The translations under genes were made by a program, and so were the position numbers. Positions 20,686-31,454 of a stretch of 64,000 nt of DNA are shown here, piece by piece. The stretch's first letter is position 1; the number at the start of each line of letters is the position of its first letter. Location of the stretch: the NCBI GenBank assembly GCA_021234155.1, contig JAJEKV010000085.1, forward strand, positions 2,862,706 to 2,926,705. The letters are read 5' to 3'. The DNA comes from Isoetes taiwanensis. Its lineage: Eukaryota > Streptophyta > Lycopodiopsida > Isoetales > Isoetaceae. The notes beneath the pieces were generated by a model that saw nothing but the letters and a program-made list of their open reading frames with translations, was not told where the DNA came from and searched no databases.

Positions 20686-22577
20686 TTGTGCAATTCCTTT
20701 GACATTTCTTCTAGGCTAAACTCCTTATCAACAACTTTTTGGAGAAGCTGCTCGAGAAGCTCCGTGTCGGAGAAGCCCTGCATTTCCTTGAGACGGTAAT
20801 GGTCATTTCTTTTTTTTTGTAAATGCGCGTCGAGTTTTTTTTTCTTAGGCTGTCTCCTTTCCCTTGCTCTTTAACTCCCTATTTCGAACATTGTAAATAT
20901 CGGTCACGGGTTCCCAAATCTGTTCAAGAAGATTCACGTTAAATAGTTGATTTGCTATTACGGAATACATTTTGTGCTTACCTTGCCATCTCTAAAAGCT
21001 ATTTTGGAACCGGTTGTGCGTGGCCAATGAGAGGCGCCTTTTGTTGGCCCGTCATATTTCAAAAGACATTCAATGGCACACGCCTCCTTAAGCTCCAAGG
21101 AAAAGCGGCTTCTTCAGGTCCTCACCGTACTTTTCCTTGAAAATTACATTACTCCACATTGCATGAACAGGATCTTGTCGTGAAGCTCATCTTTAGTTTA
21201 TATTCGATTTGTCGGTTAAGCTTCTTCATCGGTAAGACCACGATGAAGCGGCCTGAGAGAGGGCGGAGAGGTACCTCGGGTTCTTCTTCTCTTTATAAAG
21301 TTGCCTTCTTGCCTTAAAATTTTGTGATTGCCTCCCAAGGCGTAGTGAGTGTAGGTCTGCGTTTTTCTGTCATCATAGTCACGGGGGTTTTGCCTTTTGC
21401 TCCCACATCCAACAAGGACAACTATTGGGGCCACATGAGCATTTGGATTGCTCCTTATTACATCTTTTAGGTTCCTTAAGTGATCGGCATAAATTTTGCG
21501 AACACGAAGTGGCCTTTCACCGGCTTCATTTTTTGATTGGAAGCTTCATTGAAGTGGCCCGGCAAATAAATGACACCTTGCACAAACTTGTGCAAGTTAA
21601 TCTCTTCCATCTTTTCATTTGTTTTGTCAACTTTTTTTTTCCTTAATAGCAACACGGGTGCTTTACCCTTCCCCTTCTTCTTCTTAGGTTCCTCGGAAAT
21701 ATCCTCTGCTTTGCAATTAAAGCCGTACTTTTTTTTAGGCTCTTTAGCGAGAATCTGTTTCCTTTGCTTCTTTGGTGGTGGTGGCGGTGGCCTTTCATCG
21801 GTTGTGATGGACTCCCAAATTGTGATGATGCCTTCGCCGGGCTCGGTTGGTCATCCTCTTCCCCTTGTGATGACTCATTTGTAGGGGAAGTCTTCGCTCG
21901 TTATGTGCTTGAGCGTAGTTGATGATGGCGCAGAGGCGACCTCTTCTTGAGGTAGTGAGAAACATACTTATATAGAGGATGAGGATTTACTTTCACCACT
22001 CTAAAATATGATTCATCAACATGAATAAAGCCTTGGGATGTCCGAAAAAGGCAGTCTCCCTCACGACCAGGACTCCCGGCTACTTCACTCACGGCCTGGA
22101 TGGTGCCCATGCAGACAAATTCCCTCTCATCGTACCTTTTTGCTCCAGCACTCCGACAGACATGTAGGAAAGTAAGTGTGCTGTACTTTCCAGAAGTACC
22201 CCTTGTAAAAAACCATTGAGTTTGAAAGTTTTTAGTAGATAGATAGCGGTGAGATGTCTCCTCAACCCTTCTCTGTGGGTGCGGTTTCGTTGGGATTTTA
22301 ACGGTCCTCTTGTGTTGTTTCTTGCTGCCTTCTTGTCTGTGCAAATTGTGTGTAAACACGATCTTGTTAGAGAAAGCAGTGGCAAAAAACTATTCCAGAA
22401 TACAAAATGTCTTGCGAAAAGGAAAAAACAAGGGCAAAAAAAGGACAAAAATGCCAAAACAACACTGCAATCTTGACAAAAAAACAGGTCTAAACAAGTT
22501 TTAGAAGCAGAAAAAATGCCTAAAGTTACTACAAAAATCACGGAAAAGTAACCTTACAAAACATAAGAACACGAAAG

Positions 22578-22766
22578 TGTATTCCGGAACACACTTTCGC
22601 CTTTGAGGGATCGCCTTTCCTCGAAGGCGTAAGTGTATTCCGGAATACACTTACCCCTTTCCTCGAAGGCGTAAGTGTATTAGGAATATCGTCGCCTTCC
22701 CTCTCGGCGAAAGTGTATTCGGAATACACTTTAAGCCGAAGGGAAGGCGACGTGTATTCCGGAATA
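22578..22766. repeat. Second palindrome array between the divergent genes
   Basis: GTGTATTCCGGAACACAC (22578), GTGTATTCCGGAATACAC (22633), GTGTATTAGGAATATC (22674), GTGTATTCGGAATACAC (22713) and GTGTATTCCGGAATAAG (22752) follow at intervals of about 40 to 55 bp. Linkers contain inverted CGAAGGCG / CGCCTTTCG words. Further half sites (GGAATAC) occur up to about 23090. The array lies between the first readable part of the methyltransferase-like gene and the ATG of the transposase at 23155, where a shared promoter would be. Confidence 0.88.
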
Positions 22767-23154
22767 AGAAACAGACACACAAATGATTGTACCTTGTACT
22801 TTCTTACTCACCTCTCCATGTTTTCTCTATGAGTATCGGAATACAGCTCTGAATATTATAATCGAAGGCGCTGGCGCTGGCGACTTCAGCTCAGAGACTG
22901 GAATACGCAACTGAAGGCGCCAAAATTTCCTTTTAAAGGTGTCCATTCCGTCTTGCTCGTTTTCTATGTGAAGTGGAATACGTTTGGCCTTCTTTGTTAC
23001 GCTCTAGTGTATTCGGGAATAGCTTTTAGTTTGCCTTTCGCTTAATTGTTGCAGGAACTTCTACTTGTAGTAGGCGGGCTTGTATTCTGGAATAAGAAAA
23101 GCTCTGCAGTAGAGAAACATTATCTAAACTCTACACTGTTTTGCAGTTCTTAAG

Positions 23155-26100
23155 ATGACAAACCGCTTCGTCAACAAACTTCCACCACCTTTCGTTGTCT
23201 CAAGCTCGTCTAGTTCTGAGGACACACTCGGGACCAACGTCGTTTCTTCTGAAGACCGGTTTTCTCCGACTCCTACCTCTACTTCATCGTTCTTGCTTCT
23301 TGAAAAGACACCGAGTCCAGCACGTAACAGACTTCCACCACCCTTCCAACCGTCACCAAGTTCAGTAGACTTGCCACTGGGATCTCCTTCCAAAGCATCA
23401 CCACCCGGTTCGGACATTTGCCACCACCCTTCGTTCCATCCCCGGACCTCTGAAGCTCCACAACAAAGGGTGCTCAAGAACAAGCTACCCCGCCTTTTTG
23501 TAGTTTAGCCTCCTTCGTGCAAACATACAAGGAACACGAGAAAACACTGTAAGGCTGTGAGATTCACTACAATTTCTCTCACCAGGACTTCACTACAAAT
23601 GAAGACGAAGCTCCAGCATGCACTCCTCTTCACACAACAACGGTTGTGACACATGGATACAAGAACAACTGATGCCACAACCTCTTATGGGCCATCACCA
23701 CCCTTTAACACTGTACCCCCGCCTATTCCGGGAACAACTTCACGTGGTCTGTTTTCCTCTACAAGCACACCACTTTCGGAATGAGGAAGTCACCCCCAGA
23801 GTAGAAGTTTCATCAGAAGATGAAGACACCAACGAGGAACAAAGAGATTACATGTTCTCCAGCCAATCTTCAAAGAAATTCAAGGTGGATTTTGGTTTGA
23901 GGGCTTGCTCCTCTGTAAGAAGAAGAAATCTTATGGATGAACAGAAAATGAGGAGACTTTTGAGAACTAAATGCTGCTCATTGGGTTGCATCAACAGATT
24001 TAACATGTCCAAATTACGAGCAGTTAGAGACAACTACAGTTCCATGACATTGGCAGACCAGAATGCCTACTTAGCTTATCATGTAAGACCAGACCGCAAC
24101 ACCTTCTTGCACTACATTAACCGTCAAGAAGTTTGCCAGAAATGTTTTATGGTTGTCCACCGTTTAGGGTCCACAAGAATGTCTAGAATACACAAAAGAC
24201 TGGACAAAAATCCAGCAATCGATGATCATTGTGGACCAAGAAGAGTTGTAACCATGCATGCCCTTGCTGCTGTGTCATGGATGGAGAAATATTTTAGAGA
24301 AACATGTGAGAAGCTACCTAACAGCAACATGTATCATTTAACTGATAACATCACCAAAAAAGATGTTTTTAATGAGTACAAAGAGACTTGCACTTTCGGC
24401 CAAAGACATCTCTTACTCACACTTCACCAGACTGTGGAAAAGTGAATTCGGTCTTGTGAAAATTCCTAGAAAACATAGAATGTCTGTTTGCTCGAGGTGT
24501 GCAGAATTAAAGAGTCAACGAGAAACTGCAAAGACAGAGGTCGAAAGAAGTAAGTTCATGTTCTCCAATCTCTCACTTGTTTCAGAGAAAATGCTTTGAC
24601 CTGATTTCTTCTACAGATATTGTGCAACAGAACCTTGCCAGACATCGTGAACAACAAGCAAGAGAGAGAGAAGAAAGCTTGCCAAGCATAAAAAAAGCTC
24701 TTGAACGTCCCACCGCAATACATGTCATTTGTGATTGATGGAATGGACAAAAAAAAACAACTCTACCACATTTCTTGAACATTCCTAAAGATGTGGAGGA
24801 ATGTTTTGTTAAGGTCCACCTTGTAGGAGCTATGGTCTTCAAAGGAAGTCTAAGGTGCAAAGTATTTTTGACGTATCCAAACTTGCATGGTGACCCGAAC
24901 CTCACAATTACAATTCTTAACAAGGTCCCTGCGGGCGAGCAAGAGCAATTACCACCGGTTGCTTTTATCACGCAACTTGACAATACTACAAGGGAGAACA
25001 AGAATCAAACACTCTTTGCGTCTTTGTGCCATGTTAGTGGAGCTAGGGATCTTTAGAAAAGTGAAGCTCGGTTTCTTACTTGTAGGCCACACTCATGATC
25101 AGATTGACCAAATGTTCGCCAGATTTTAAAGTGCGCTTTAGAAGGAAGAAGGCTTTCGTCTTCCTTCTTTAGTTCGAATTATTGAAGATTCTTACACTCC
25201 TACTCCAAATTGGTCGCATCTTCTTAAAGAGATTTTGCTGATTTCAGAGAGTTTGTTTTTCTCAACGTTCAAACAGAGAACAAGTCGTGAACAAGTTGAA
25301 TGATCTCACCTTTCAACATCATATCAAGTTCTACTTGAAGGATGGCCAAAGCTTCTTCAGGGAAGAAGTATACCACAACTAAGGATTTGGAGTCCGCCCG
25401 AGGGATTACGCTTCCTTAAATATATTCCAGACACTTCCTTCATAGAACGTCTTTGAGCAACTTCCTCTCAAAAATCCTAAGGAGTCCAAGCGAGAAGAAA
25501 AAGTACCAAAAGCCATTGAAAATGGAATTTCCTCGGAGCTTTAAGTACTTCTTAGAAGAAGATGGGATGTGGTGGAGTAATTTCTTTTCTAAGCAGAAAA
25601 TTGTTGTACAAAATATAGCTCTAAGACAGTTGCAAGAACCATTTCAATGGCCTAACACCTTCCATCAACCCCAAAGCACCAAGCGAGGTCCAAGCGGTGC
25701 TACATTTGCACCTGATGATAGAAGACGAGAGGAGGACCGAGTCATGTACCTCGGACCAAGACGCAGGAATGAGCCCCAAGGTAATATCACGAAATTACCA
25801 AAGGTATGCTAATTGCTCTTCCGACCGAGGAGGATGACAAAGGTCGGCGGATTACGGATAGCAAAAGTGCTTGACCACGGTCAAGGAGGAAGGCTTAGTC
25901 ACTAAACTCAAGATTCATTGGCTTGCAACATTTCGAGAAAATGCTTTTGAAGGTAGATATGAGTTAGAAATGAGAAGCCAAGGAAAAGGGAGAAAGTCCA
26001 AGAAGGTGGGTTGTAGGGACGAAGTGAACCTTAATGGCGTGACTATATTGTGCTATGATTTTAAATTGAAATCGACAATCGTCACGCCTTTTAAGACTAT

Positions 26101-26221
26101 CAATTTGCTTAAAAAAGCTTGTAATTACGAAGAAGATGATGAAGAAGGTGGTGACAATGCTTCACCGTGCGTTGATAGTGATGAGGAAGATAACTCAAGC
26201 ACTTCCTCGGAAAGTGATTGA
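23155..26221 (+). pseudogene. DUF7869-type putative transposase, copy A (frameshifted)
   Basis: From the ATG at 23155 a Ser/Pro-rich region repeats the phrase (K/R)LPPPF. The frame 23618-24445 follows, with Cys pairs (KCCSLGC, CQKCF) that suggest a zinc-binding N-terminus. Core blocks are then spread over frames. WKSEFGLVKIP leads to a CSRC pair near 24490. FVIDGMDQ appears after a one-base shift at about 24745, LDNTTRENKNQ lies near 24975, and GHTHDQIDQMF near 25087. These D...LDN...HTH..D blocks match the conserved core of copy B (55367-57895) and of DUF7869 proteins, in which I infer an RNase-H-like DDE/D active site. LPSLVRIIEDSYTPTP downstream matches copy B's FPRLMKILHEYTTPNP. The C-terminus (25871-26221) ends in an acidic, Ser-rich tail. 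Several stops and shifts make it inactive as written. Confidence 0.7.
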
Positions 26222-26479
26222 AAGAAGTGAAGGTGATGACGATGGCATAAATGAACATGAAGACGCCCCGGATCCCTCTCTCATCACTCCTCACACTTTT
26301 GCACATAAGCGAAGTCTTAGAAAAAGATCAGAATTTTGATGTGAATATGAAGATTCTATCTTCAAATTTTGAGAATACTACAGTTTCAATTACAGACTTA
26401 CTTCAATTTTTTGTTAAATATTTTATCCTCTGAAATTAGAGTTTCTCTCTTAAAACATACTTTAAGAACATTCTTTTTG

Positions 26480-26610
26480 CTAAGAAAAGTGACACTTTAA
26501 AAAAGTCAATTCCTTCGTTGCAAAAAAAAATTAGTCATTTCGGGGGGGGTCAAAATAGAATTTCATGCATCTTTTTTTTTTTTAACCTCATTTTACCCCC
26601 TTTTTTGTAA
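26480..26610. other. Homopolymer-rich 3' end of the transposon
   Basis: Runs of G, T and A (GGGGGGGG near 26540, T-runs and A-runs to about 26622) separate the transposase tail from the right terminal repeat. No coding content. Confidence 0.6.
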
Positions 26611-26611
26611 A

Positions 26612-26676
26612 AAAAAAAAAAAGGAATCTTTGAGGAATATTCCTTTTGCTCTCGTTTCAATGATTTGCTCCCGTTT
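26612..26676 (-). repeat. Right terminal inverted repeat of the transposon
   Basis: On the minus strand this reads AAACGGGAGCAAATC, then GAAACGAGAGC, a second imperfect copy of the terminal motif, then CAAAGATTCC and a T-run. It matches the left end at the terminus and at the subterminal box. Confidence 0.7.
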
Positions 26677-26705
26677 AATACGCAACTTTGTTAGAGGTAG
26701 GAATA

Positions 26706-26910
26706 CTAAATTTGGATGAATTCTTCAAATTCAGACATCTCAGAAGGCTCAAGAGCTAAATAACCATTAAGCCCATCTTCTGTGCCATTGGAAAGAAGCA
26801 GAACAAATTCTACTGTGTCATTCACCACAGGACCTGCATAGATTGGCCTGCCCCAACCAAGCAGAAACAAAAATCCCTCCTGGAACGTTAGGAATACCTC
26901 TGTAAACCTT
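26706..26910 (-). pseudogene. C-terminal relic of a BAHD acyltransferase
   Basis: The minus strand reads GWGRPIYAGPVV, then a hydrophobic beta-strand region, then GYLALEPSEMSEFEEFIQI and a stop at 26706. This is the layout of the BAHD C-terminus: the structural DFGWG(K/R)P motif, followed by a SLE...M..FE end as in hydroxycinnamoyl transferases. Just before GWGRP the codons for DF are separated from it by an apparent 11-bp insertion, and no HxxxD part or N-terminal half could be read upstream. It begins 27 bp outside the transposon's right end, so it was present as flanking DNA. Confidence 0.5.
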
Positions 26911-27256
26911 GCCATGGTCGATTGAATTCTCCTGCCGGAATACATACCACAGAGGCACATATAACACTACCTCGATCGATTTTTTTAACAAAAAACAAAG
27001 AAGCTGCAACTGGTCGGATGTGTTGCCATTGCCGGATCCCCTTGACCTTCATCAAGGAATCATATTTCATCTATCAAGCTTATAAATTCTTGGGTCGACC
27101 TGTTCCAGCACAAATGACCCGCCCGCTGAATCTGGCGTCCTTGCAAAATTGGAGGCGACAGAGTAAACACAAAAGCCCGCGATCCAGGCAATCGATTAGA
27201 ATAAAGTTCTGGAATTTTCGAAATTTTCGTATGCACATTGCCACCTCACTAAGGGT

Positions 27257-27449
27257 GCTTTCCCATGGATCTCCGACCTCAAGGTTTTCTTGAGGTCCAG
27301 ATAAGGGTGTGCAAGTTCCCGTGGGCGCCTCAACCTCAAAGACTCAGGTTTTTGACCTGAATCAGAAGTAATCACCAAGCATTTCTTAACGCTGAGGTTT
27401 TTGACCTGGACGCAGATTTCCAGGTCGCCAATCTCATGGGAAAGCATCC
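27257..27449. repeat. Inverted repeat with internal hairpins
   Basis: GGTGCTTTCCCATGGATCTC with CGACCTC at 27257-27284 pairs imperfectly with AGGTCGCCAATCTCATGG and GAAAGCATCC at 27421-27449. Inside, CCTCAAGG...CTTGAGG and AGGTTTTTGACCTG form smaller hairpins. GTTGCCACCTCA / ATTGCCACCTCA occur just outside each arm. It looks like a small foldback element. Confidence 0.6.
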
Positions 27450-27599
27450 TAATTAAATAACTAATTCTGTTGCCACCTCAACATATCATAAGAAGCCTTA
27501 ACTTTCACGCACCTTCTCATTACTTTTATCCGGATAATGAGATTTCTTGGCACCTTCTCTAGCCCTAAAATTGGGCCAAGATTGAACTGCCCAAACCTG

Positions 27600-27770
27600 C
27601 CCACCCGATCCGACGGTCCACGCATGGGGTGCATGCCCCATGCATGCCCATGCATGCCCCCCATCACATCCGAGGGCCATAACTGCGCCACCTCAAGATT
27701 TAGACGGCCAGGATTTGTGTCTATATACACCTAATGGCGATGCCCCCCATCCGATATACCTATAAATATA
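27600..27770 (+). promoter_or_regulatory. CATGCATG cluster followed by a TATA-like box
   Basis: GGGTGCATGCCCCATGCATG and CCCATGCATGCCCC (about 27625-27660) contain several RY-type CATGCA words. CCTATAAATATA lies at 27758-27769. No reading frame that I recognise follows, so this promoter-like layout may be chance or the remains of a lost gene. Confidence 0.25.
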
Positions 27771-28227
27771 TCATTTGATACACTGGGGAGCGCCCAAGTA
27801 TACATGGGTGTGATGTGTATATTTGTGGATCCTAGATCTGGCATATTTGTAGGAATATGCCAAAATCCAACGAACCTTAAAAAACAATAAGGAGTGAACA
27901 ATAAGGAAATATTGGGGTATTTTAAATAATTTTCCCTTTTATTTTATTGTTTTTAGACACCAAGAAGGTTATATAGGCAAAAATGGCTTTAAATTCATCA
28001 TCACAAATATTTTTTAAATGACTTTTAACAATAAAAACATTATGTCATTCATATGATGAACCAGACTTATGCCATGTTTCTAAATGCAACAAGTATGCAA
28101 TTCGCACATTGATTTGAGCCCGAGCGAAATATTGGCTCCCCAAAGGGGGTTGGATTCCAAAAAACGGCGAGCCGAATATGCCGTGCATGATTATTATAGT
28201 TTATTATAATATGAGAATCAATTTTAT

Positions 28228-28300
28228 TGTAGTAACGCTGTGTGGTGCAGATGGTTAGTTCATTTGGTTTTCACCTTCTTTGTGCGAGTTTGAACCCACC
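28228..28300 (+). mobile_element. tRNA-derived SINE-like head
   Basis: TGGTGCAGATGG (28242-28253) fits an internal RNA polymerase III A box. GAGTTTGAACCC (28286-28297) fits a B box at a normal distance. The sequence between cannot form a proper tRNA. A T-rich stretch follows. No end of the element could be fixed. Confidence 0.4.
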
Positions 28301-28315
28301 TTTTAACATTTTTTT

Positions 28316-28440
28316 TAACTTTGGGGGTATTCTACTTGTGGAATAAGTTTTAACTTTGGGGTATTGGACTTGTGGAATAAGTGTGCATGCCGAAACCACG
28401 AGTCTAATACCCCCTATTCCACGAGTCAAATACCCCCCTG
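28316..28440. repeat. Direct duplication plus inverted copy
   Basis: TTAACTTTGGGGGTATTCTA with CTTGTGGAATAAGT (28316-28349) is repeated at 28350-28383. A related inverted word (GAGTCTAATACCCCC, ATTCCACGAG) follows at about 28410-28438. The three copies share the core GGGGTATT...GTGGAATA. Confidence 0.7.
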
Positions 28441-28449
28441 GAATTCAAG

Positions 28450-29780
28450 TCTAAATGGGGAGCCAATAAATGCATCGATTTTGAGCCGCATGCTTTGTAC
28501 CTTGTAACAATTTAACAAATAAAATCCTCAAGCATCTGAATATGTATATGGCCTTCCATTTTTTCCAGTAGAATGCTAACTGGTGCTCGAGTTGCCCGCA
28601 CTGCCCATTCTCATACAAGGTCTTAAATTCCCTATGATCGCTTTTTGTTTCAACTAGATGTACAGTGGAGAGATGTCAAAAGCTAAGATCCGCCTGAACT
28701 CGAAATCAAAATAATGATTTTTTTAACCAAAATCTAGTTCTTTGATTAGGGAATTGTTGGAAAAGAAAAATAATCTAAACATAGATCACAAACATATAAA
28801 TCTCCATCTAGCAAAAGAAAAAAAAAAGGACCTTTATCAAAAGAAAAGTTCCCATGGACCAAGAATATTGTACTAAATTGTAGACCACAGTAGGCGATGA
28901 CCATAATCTTGCTTATTAAGTGACTAGAAATAACATAGCAAAAAAGGGATTTCTCATCAATAGCCCATAGCAAAAGGACAACTATCTCAAAGGGACTAAA
29001 CATAAGAATGGGATGCAAAAGACAACGAGTGAGACAATAAAAGACAAGGGCACAAAAAGGAGCTAGGGGGACCATCATGGGCAATGGGCAATGGCACAAG
29101 ATGACAATGTATCCAAGTGAAGCAAAAAGCAAAAGACTAAATAAGTGACCAGGGCATCGCATATAAATGGGTCAAAAGAACTTATGGAGCAATAATTAGT
29201 ACTGAAGTCAATGGGGCAAATGGAGTAACTAAGTCAACGGGAAAGAAAGGCGTGAACCAAGATAGAACATATATGACTGACCAGACTAATCGCACAAGGG
29301 CACAAAGACAAGACTAAGTAAGGAACCATCATAAAGGAGCAACCAAAATAGAGGAGCAAAATAACAAACCGAGATTATAGAGATCAATCGATATCACGAA
29401 AATTGTTCAATAAAAGCTGAAGGCAACCTCAGGTGGGCATAAAGATATGCGATGATCGACAATGTCCAAGAACAACAAAAGAAAGATCTCAGAAGTGGGT
29501 CCAAGCGTCCAAATGCAACCAAAGGAGCTCCAAAAGAAGACACTACTAAGAATGGAACTAATGCCCACACATATCTATCTGTAGATAGAAGAATGCATTC
29601 AAATGGAACCAAATAGGCAAGAAAAAGGAACCATGTAAAAAGTCTAAGGCAAGACATCATGTAATACAAACATTATCTACCAAATGCATATGACAAAAAT
29701 ATGCATCAACCATACTGTGTAGAATGTCAGAGACCAAAATAACCAGTATAAATGGCACTATAGATAGCTTAGGATGAGGC
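28450..29780. other. No gene recognised
   Basis: A-rich DNA with several medium-length minus-strand frames of hydrophobic composition (for example 28746-29162) that look like reverse reads of an A/G-rich strand. Phrases such as GACTAAATAAGTGACC and GACTAAGTAAGGAACC suggest old internal duplication. Confidence 0.4.
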
Positions 29781-29787
29781 AATGTAT

Positions 29788-29810
29788 AGGGTTGAAGCAC
29801 AATATAGTGT
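29788..29810 (+). repeat. Shared element terminus, copy 1
   Basis: AGGGTTGAAGCACAATATAG then TGT matches the sequences at 61038 and 63069. All three are followed within 1 kb by a 5'-leader-like region and then coding exons on the plus strand. I read this as the 5' end of a repeated element family. Confidence 0.5.
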
Positions 29811-30554
29811 ACAAAAAAGTCTTGTTTCGAACTACTAAAGTAGTTAGAAAAATAGTGGGATGTCAGGTGGTATTTTGAATTTTCCGAAACTAACGGGGAG
29901 AGGGAGGGATCGGGACGAAATAGCAAGAATGGGAGGGAGGGAATTCTTTTGCTGCCGACTCTTCTGGCTCCTTCGTCATTCAACGTCCCACCTCTGCCAC
30001 ACAGTTAAAACGGCATCAAGTTTTCTCCTCCATCTTTTCCCTCAGGTTGTTCTTCCGGCATCATGAACGTTCTTGTTCTTTTTCTTGTTCTAAATCTTAT
30101 TCTATTGCATTAGCTTCGTCTTCTCCAGTCTTCACACTAATGCTCTTTGTTTTAATCACCATAAGGCATAAAATTTGAAGCTGTTAATTCTCTATTTAAA
30201 TTTGCAGAGAAGAGGACTCGACCTAATTCATATTCTTTAAATTGAGTGCTCAGATAAATTGAGTGACTTTGCGTGATCTTCCCTAACTTCTTACCATAAC
30301 TATTAAGTATTTTTAGCATACCTCATGTAATTGACTGAACATGCTTTATGTAAGTGAATAATGTAGGCAGCTTGTTGAATAATGCTGGGTCTTAATATTT
30401 TACATGCTGCCGAGTTCATCTTTCTAGGCAGGGAAAATATAGGACTGTAATAGCTCTTATGGACCAAAATCGTCTCTAGCCAATTGTTACAAAATATTTA
30501 CATTTGATTCAAGCATTTCTTTAAGTCTAGCCAATCTTTAAACTCTGTCTTAAT

Positions 30555-31091
30555 ATGTTTATAGATCTCATGGAAGCAATACCAAACGATGCAATTCCAA
30601 ATTTGAGCAGCAAAGGTTTGACCTTTAAGGAGTTATATAAATCAAAGGACAAGAATGTTGATGAGAATGACATGCGAAAGATGTGGGGTCTAAAGGTAAA
30701 TGGTAAGTCTTGTTATAGGTTCAGATTATTGAAGGAAAATAAGAAGGAAGAGTTTCTATCATTGTATACAAAAATACATGATCGTAAGAAGGTTTTAGGA
30801 GGGCAGGTGCCTCAAGCATTGGCAGTAGCATTTCTCTTACATTGCAATGGCCGTGAAATAAACTGGATGAGCTTCTACAAGCATGCAAAGTCAGCTGCAA
30901 AGAGTAGAGCACTTTCAAACAATGATTATGAGGATGGGCTGGAAAAAGTTACAACAAATGTTGTTCCTCAGTTGACAATGTCTCCAATTGCGCCAGTGCT
31001 TGTTGATAAGCCCACTTCACAAATCTATGTTAGCTCTAATGTGACATGTAAGACCCAGGTGAATGATGCCAATTACGCAAAAAAAATACCA
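30555..31091 (+). CDS. Unrecognised exon downstream of the shared terminus
   Basis: The frame from ATG 30555 gives about 179 residues without low complexity (GLTFKELYKSKDKNVDEN, MRKMWGLKVNGKSCYRFRLL) and ends at a donor-like CCAGGTACTA at 31091-31096. Codon use and length suggest a genuine exon. I recognise no domain. The region 31100-31640 behind it is non-coding with a tandem repeat. Confidence 0.45.
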
Positions 31092-31454
31092 GGTACTATT
31101 TGATTGCTGTTTTTTTTTTTCTGTAGTACATTCTTAGCTAAATCTAAAATCGTTGTTGTATTCATAGTTAGAAGCATGTGCTTGTATATGTTGTAAGTCA
31201 AACCTGAACTTGCAGTTAACTCACAGGTAAAAGCATTTGTGAGTTGCAGCTACAAGCTTAAGCACATGTTCTAGTTAATGTTTACTACCATCTTAATCAT
31301 TCGATCCCAATTTGCAATTGCGGTGGAAGCTTTCTGATTGTTTGTTGCAGATGTGTCATGCCTTACTATTTACAGTCTCAGTCTCAGCCATGGTGCACCA
31401 CGCCTTAGTAGTTGCAGATTCAGCCACAGTCATAGTGAGAGAGTGTGTCATGCA

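Larger units (their letters stand above)
18790..22359 (-). pseudogene. Beta-class (N6A/N4C) DNA methyltransferase-like gene, multi-exon, frameshifted
   Basis: Minus-strand exons can be followed from 22359 down. The first block (to 21901) ends in a basic region. It is followed by an acidic, Pro/Lys-rich linker (DERPPPPPPKKQRKQ) and a Cys cluster (CSCGPNSCPCW near 21410). Exons then lie at 21170-20982, 20919-20686, 20233-20095, 20023-19584 and 19448 downward, with GT..AG borders and mostly matching phases. The exon at 20023 contains HGDC and ADLPYGF (19785-19805), the DPPY-type catalytic motif IV. The last exon contains WVLDAFSGSRTTIACA (about 19180-19130) and VAVDIDKEV, the FxGxG AdoMet-binding motif I. 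Motif IV before motif I is the beta-class order. At least five single-base shifts break the frame and the first block lacks an ATG. It is divergent from the transposase gene. Confidence 0.7.
18438..26679. mobile_element. DNA transposon carrying a methyltransferase-like gene and a DUF7869-type transposase
   Basis: The left end at 18441 reads AAACGGGAG and, 19 bases further in, CAAAGATTCCCTTTAAAA. The right end, read inward from 26676 on the minus strand, also starts AAACGGGAG and later has CAAAGATTCCTTTTTT. Both ends are flanked by TTAA (18438-18441 and 26676-26679 overlapping the terminal A), so a TTAA or TA target duplication fits. Between them lie two divergent genes: a minus-strand beta-class DNA methyltransferase-like gene (about 22359 to 18790) and a plus-strand transposase-like gene (23155-26221). 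Two palindrome arrays belong to the same interval. TTAA is the target of the piggyBac group, but these termini are not the piggyBac ones I know, and DUF7869 proteins are a separate family. The assignment to one element rests on the paired ends and the divergent gene layout. Confidence 0.7.

Noticed and set aside
28746-29983. Membrane-protein genes on the minus strand
   Set aside because: Frames are short, overlap each other, and owe their hydrophobic content to an A/G-rich plus strand. No start context, introns or family similarity.
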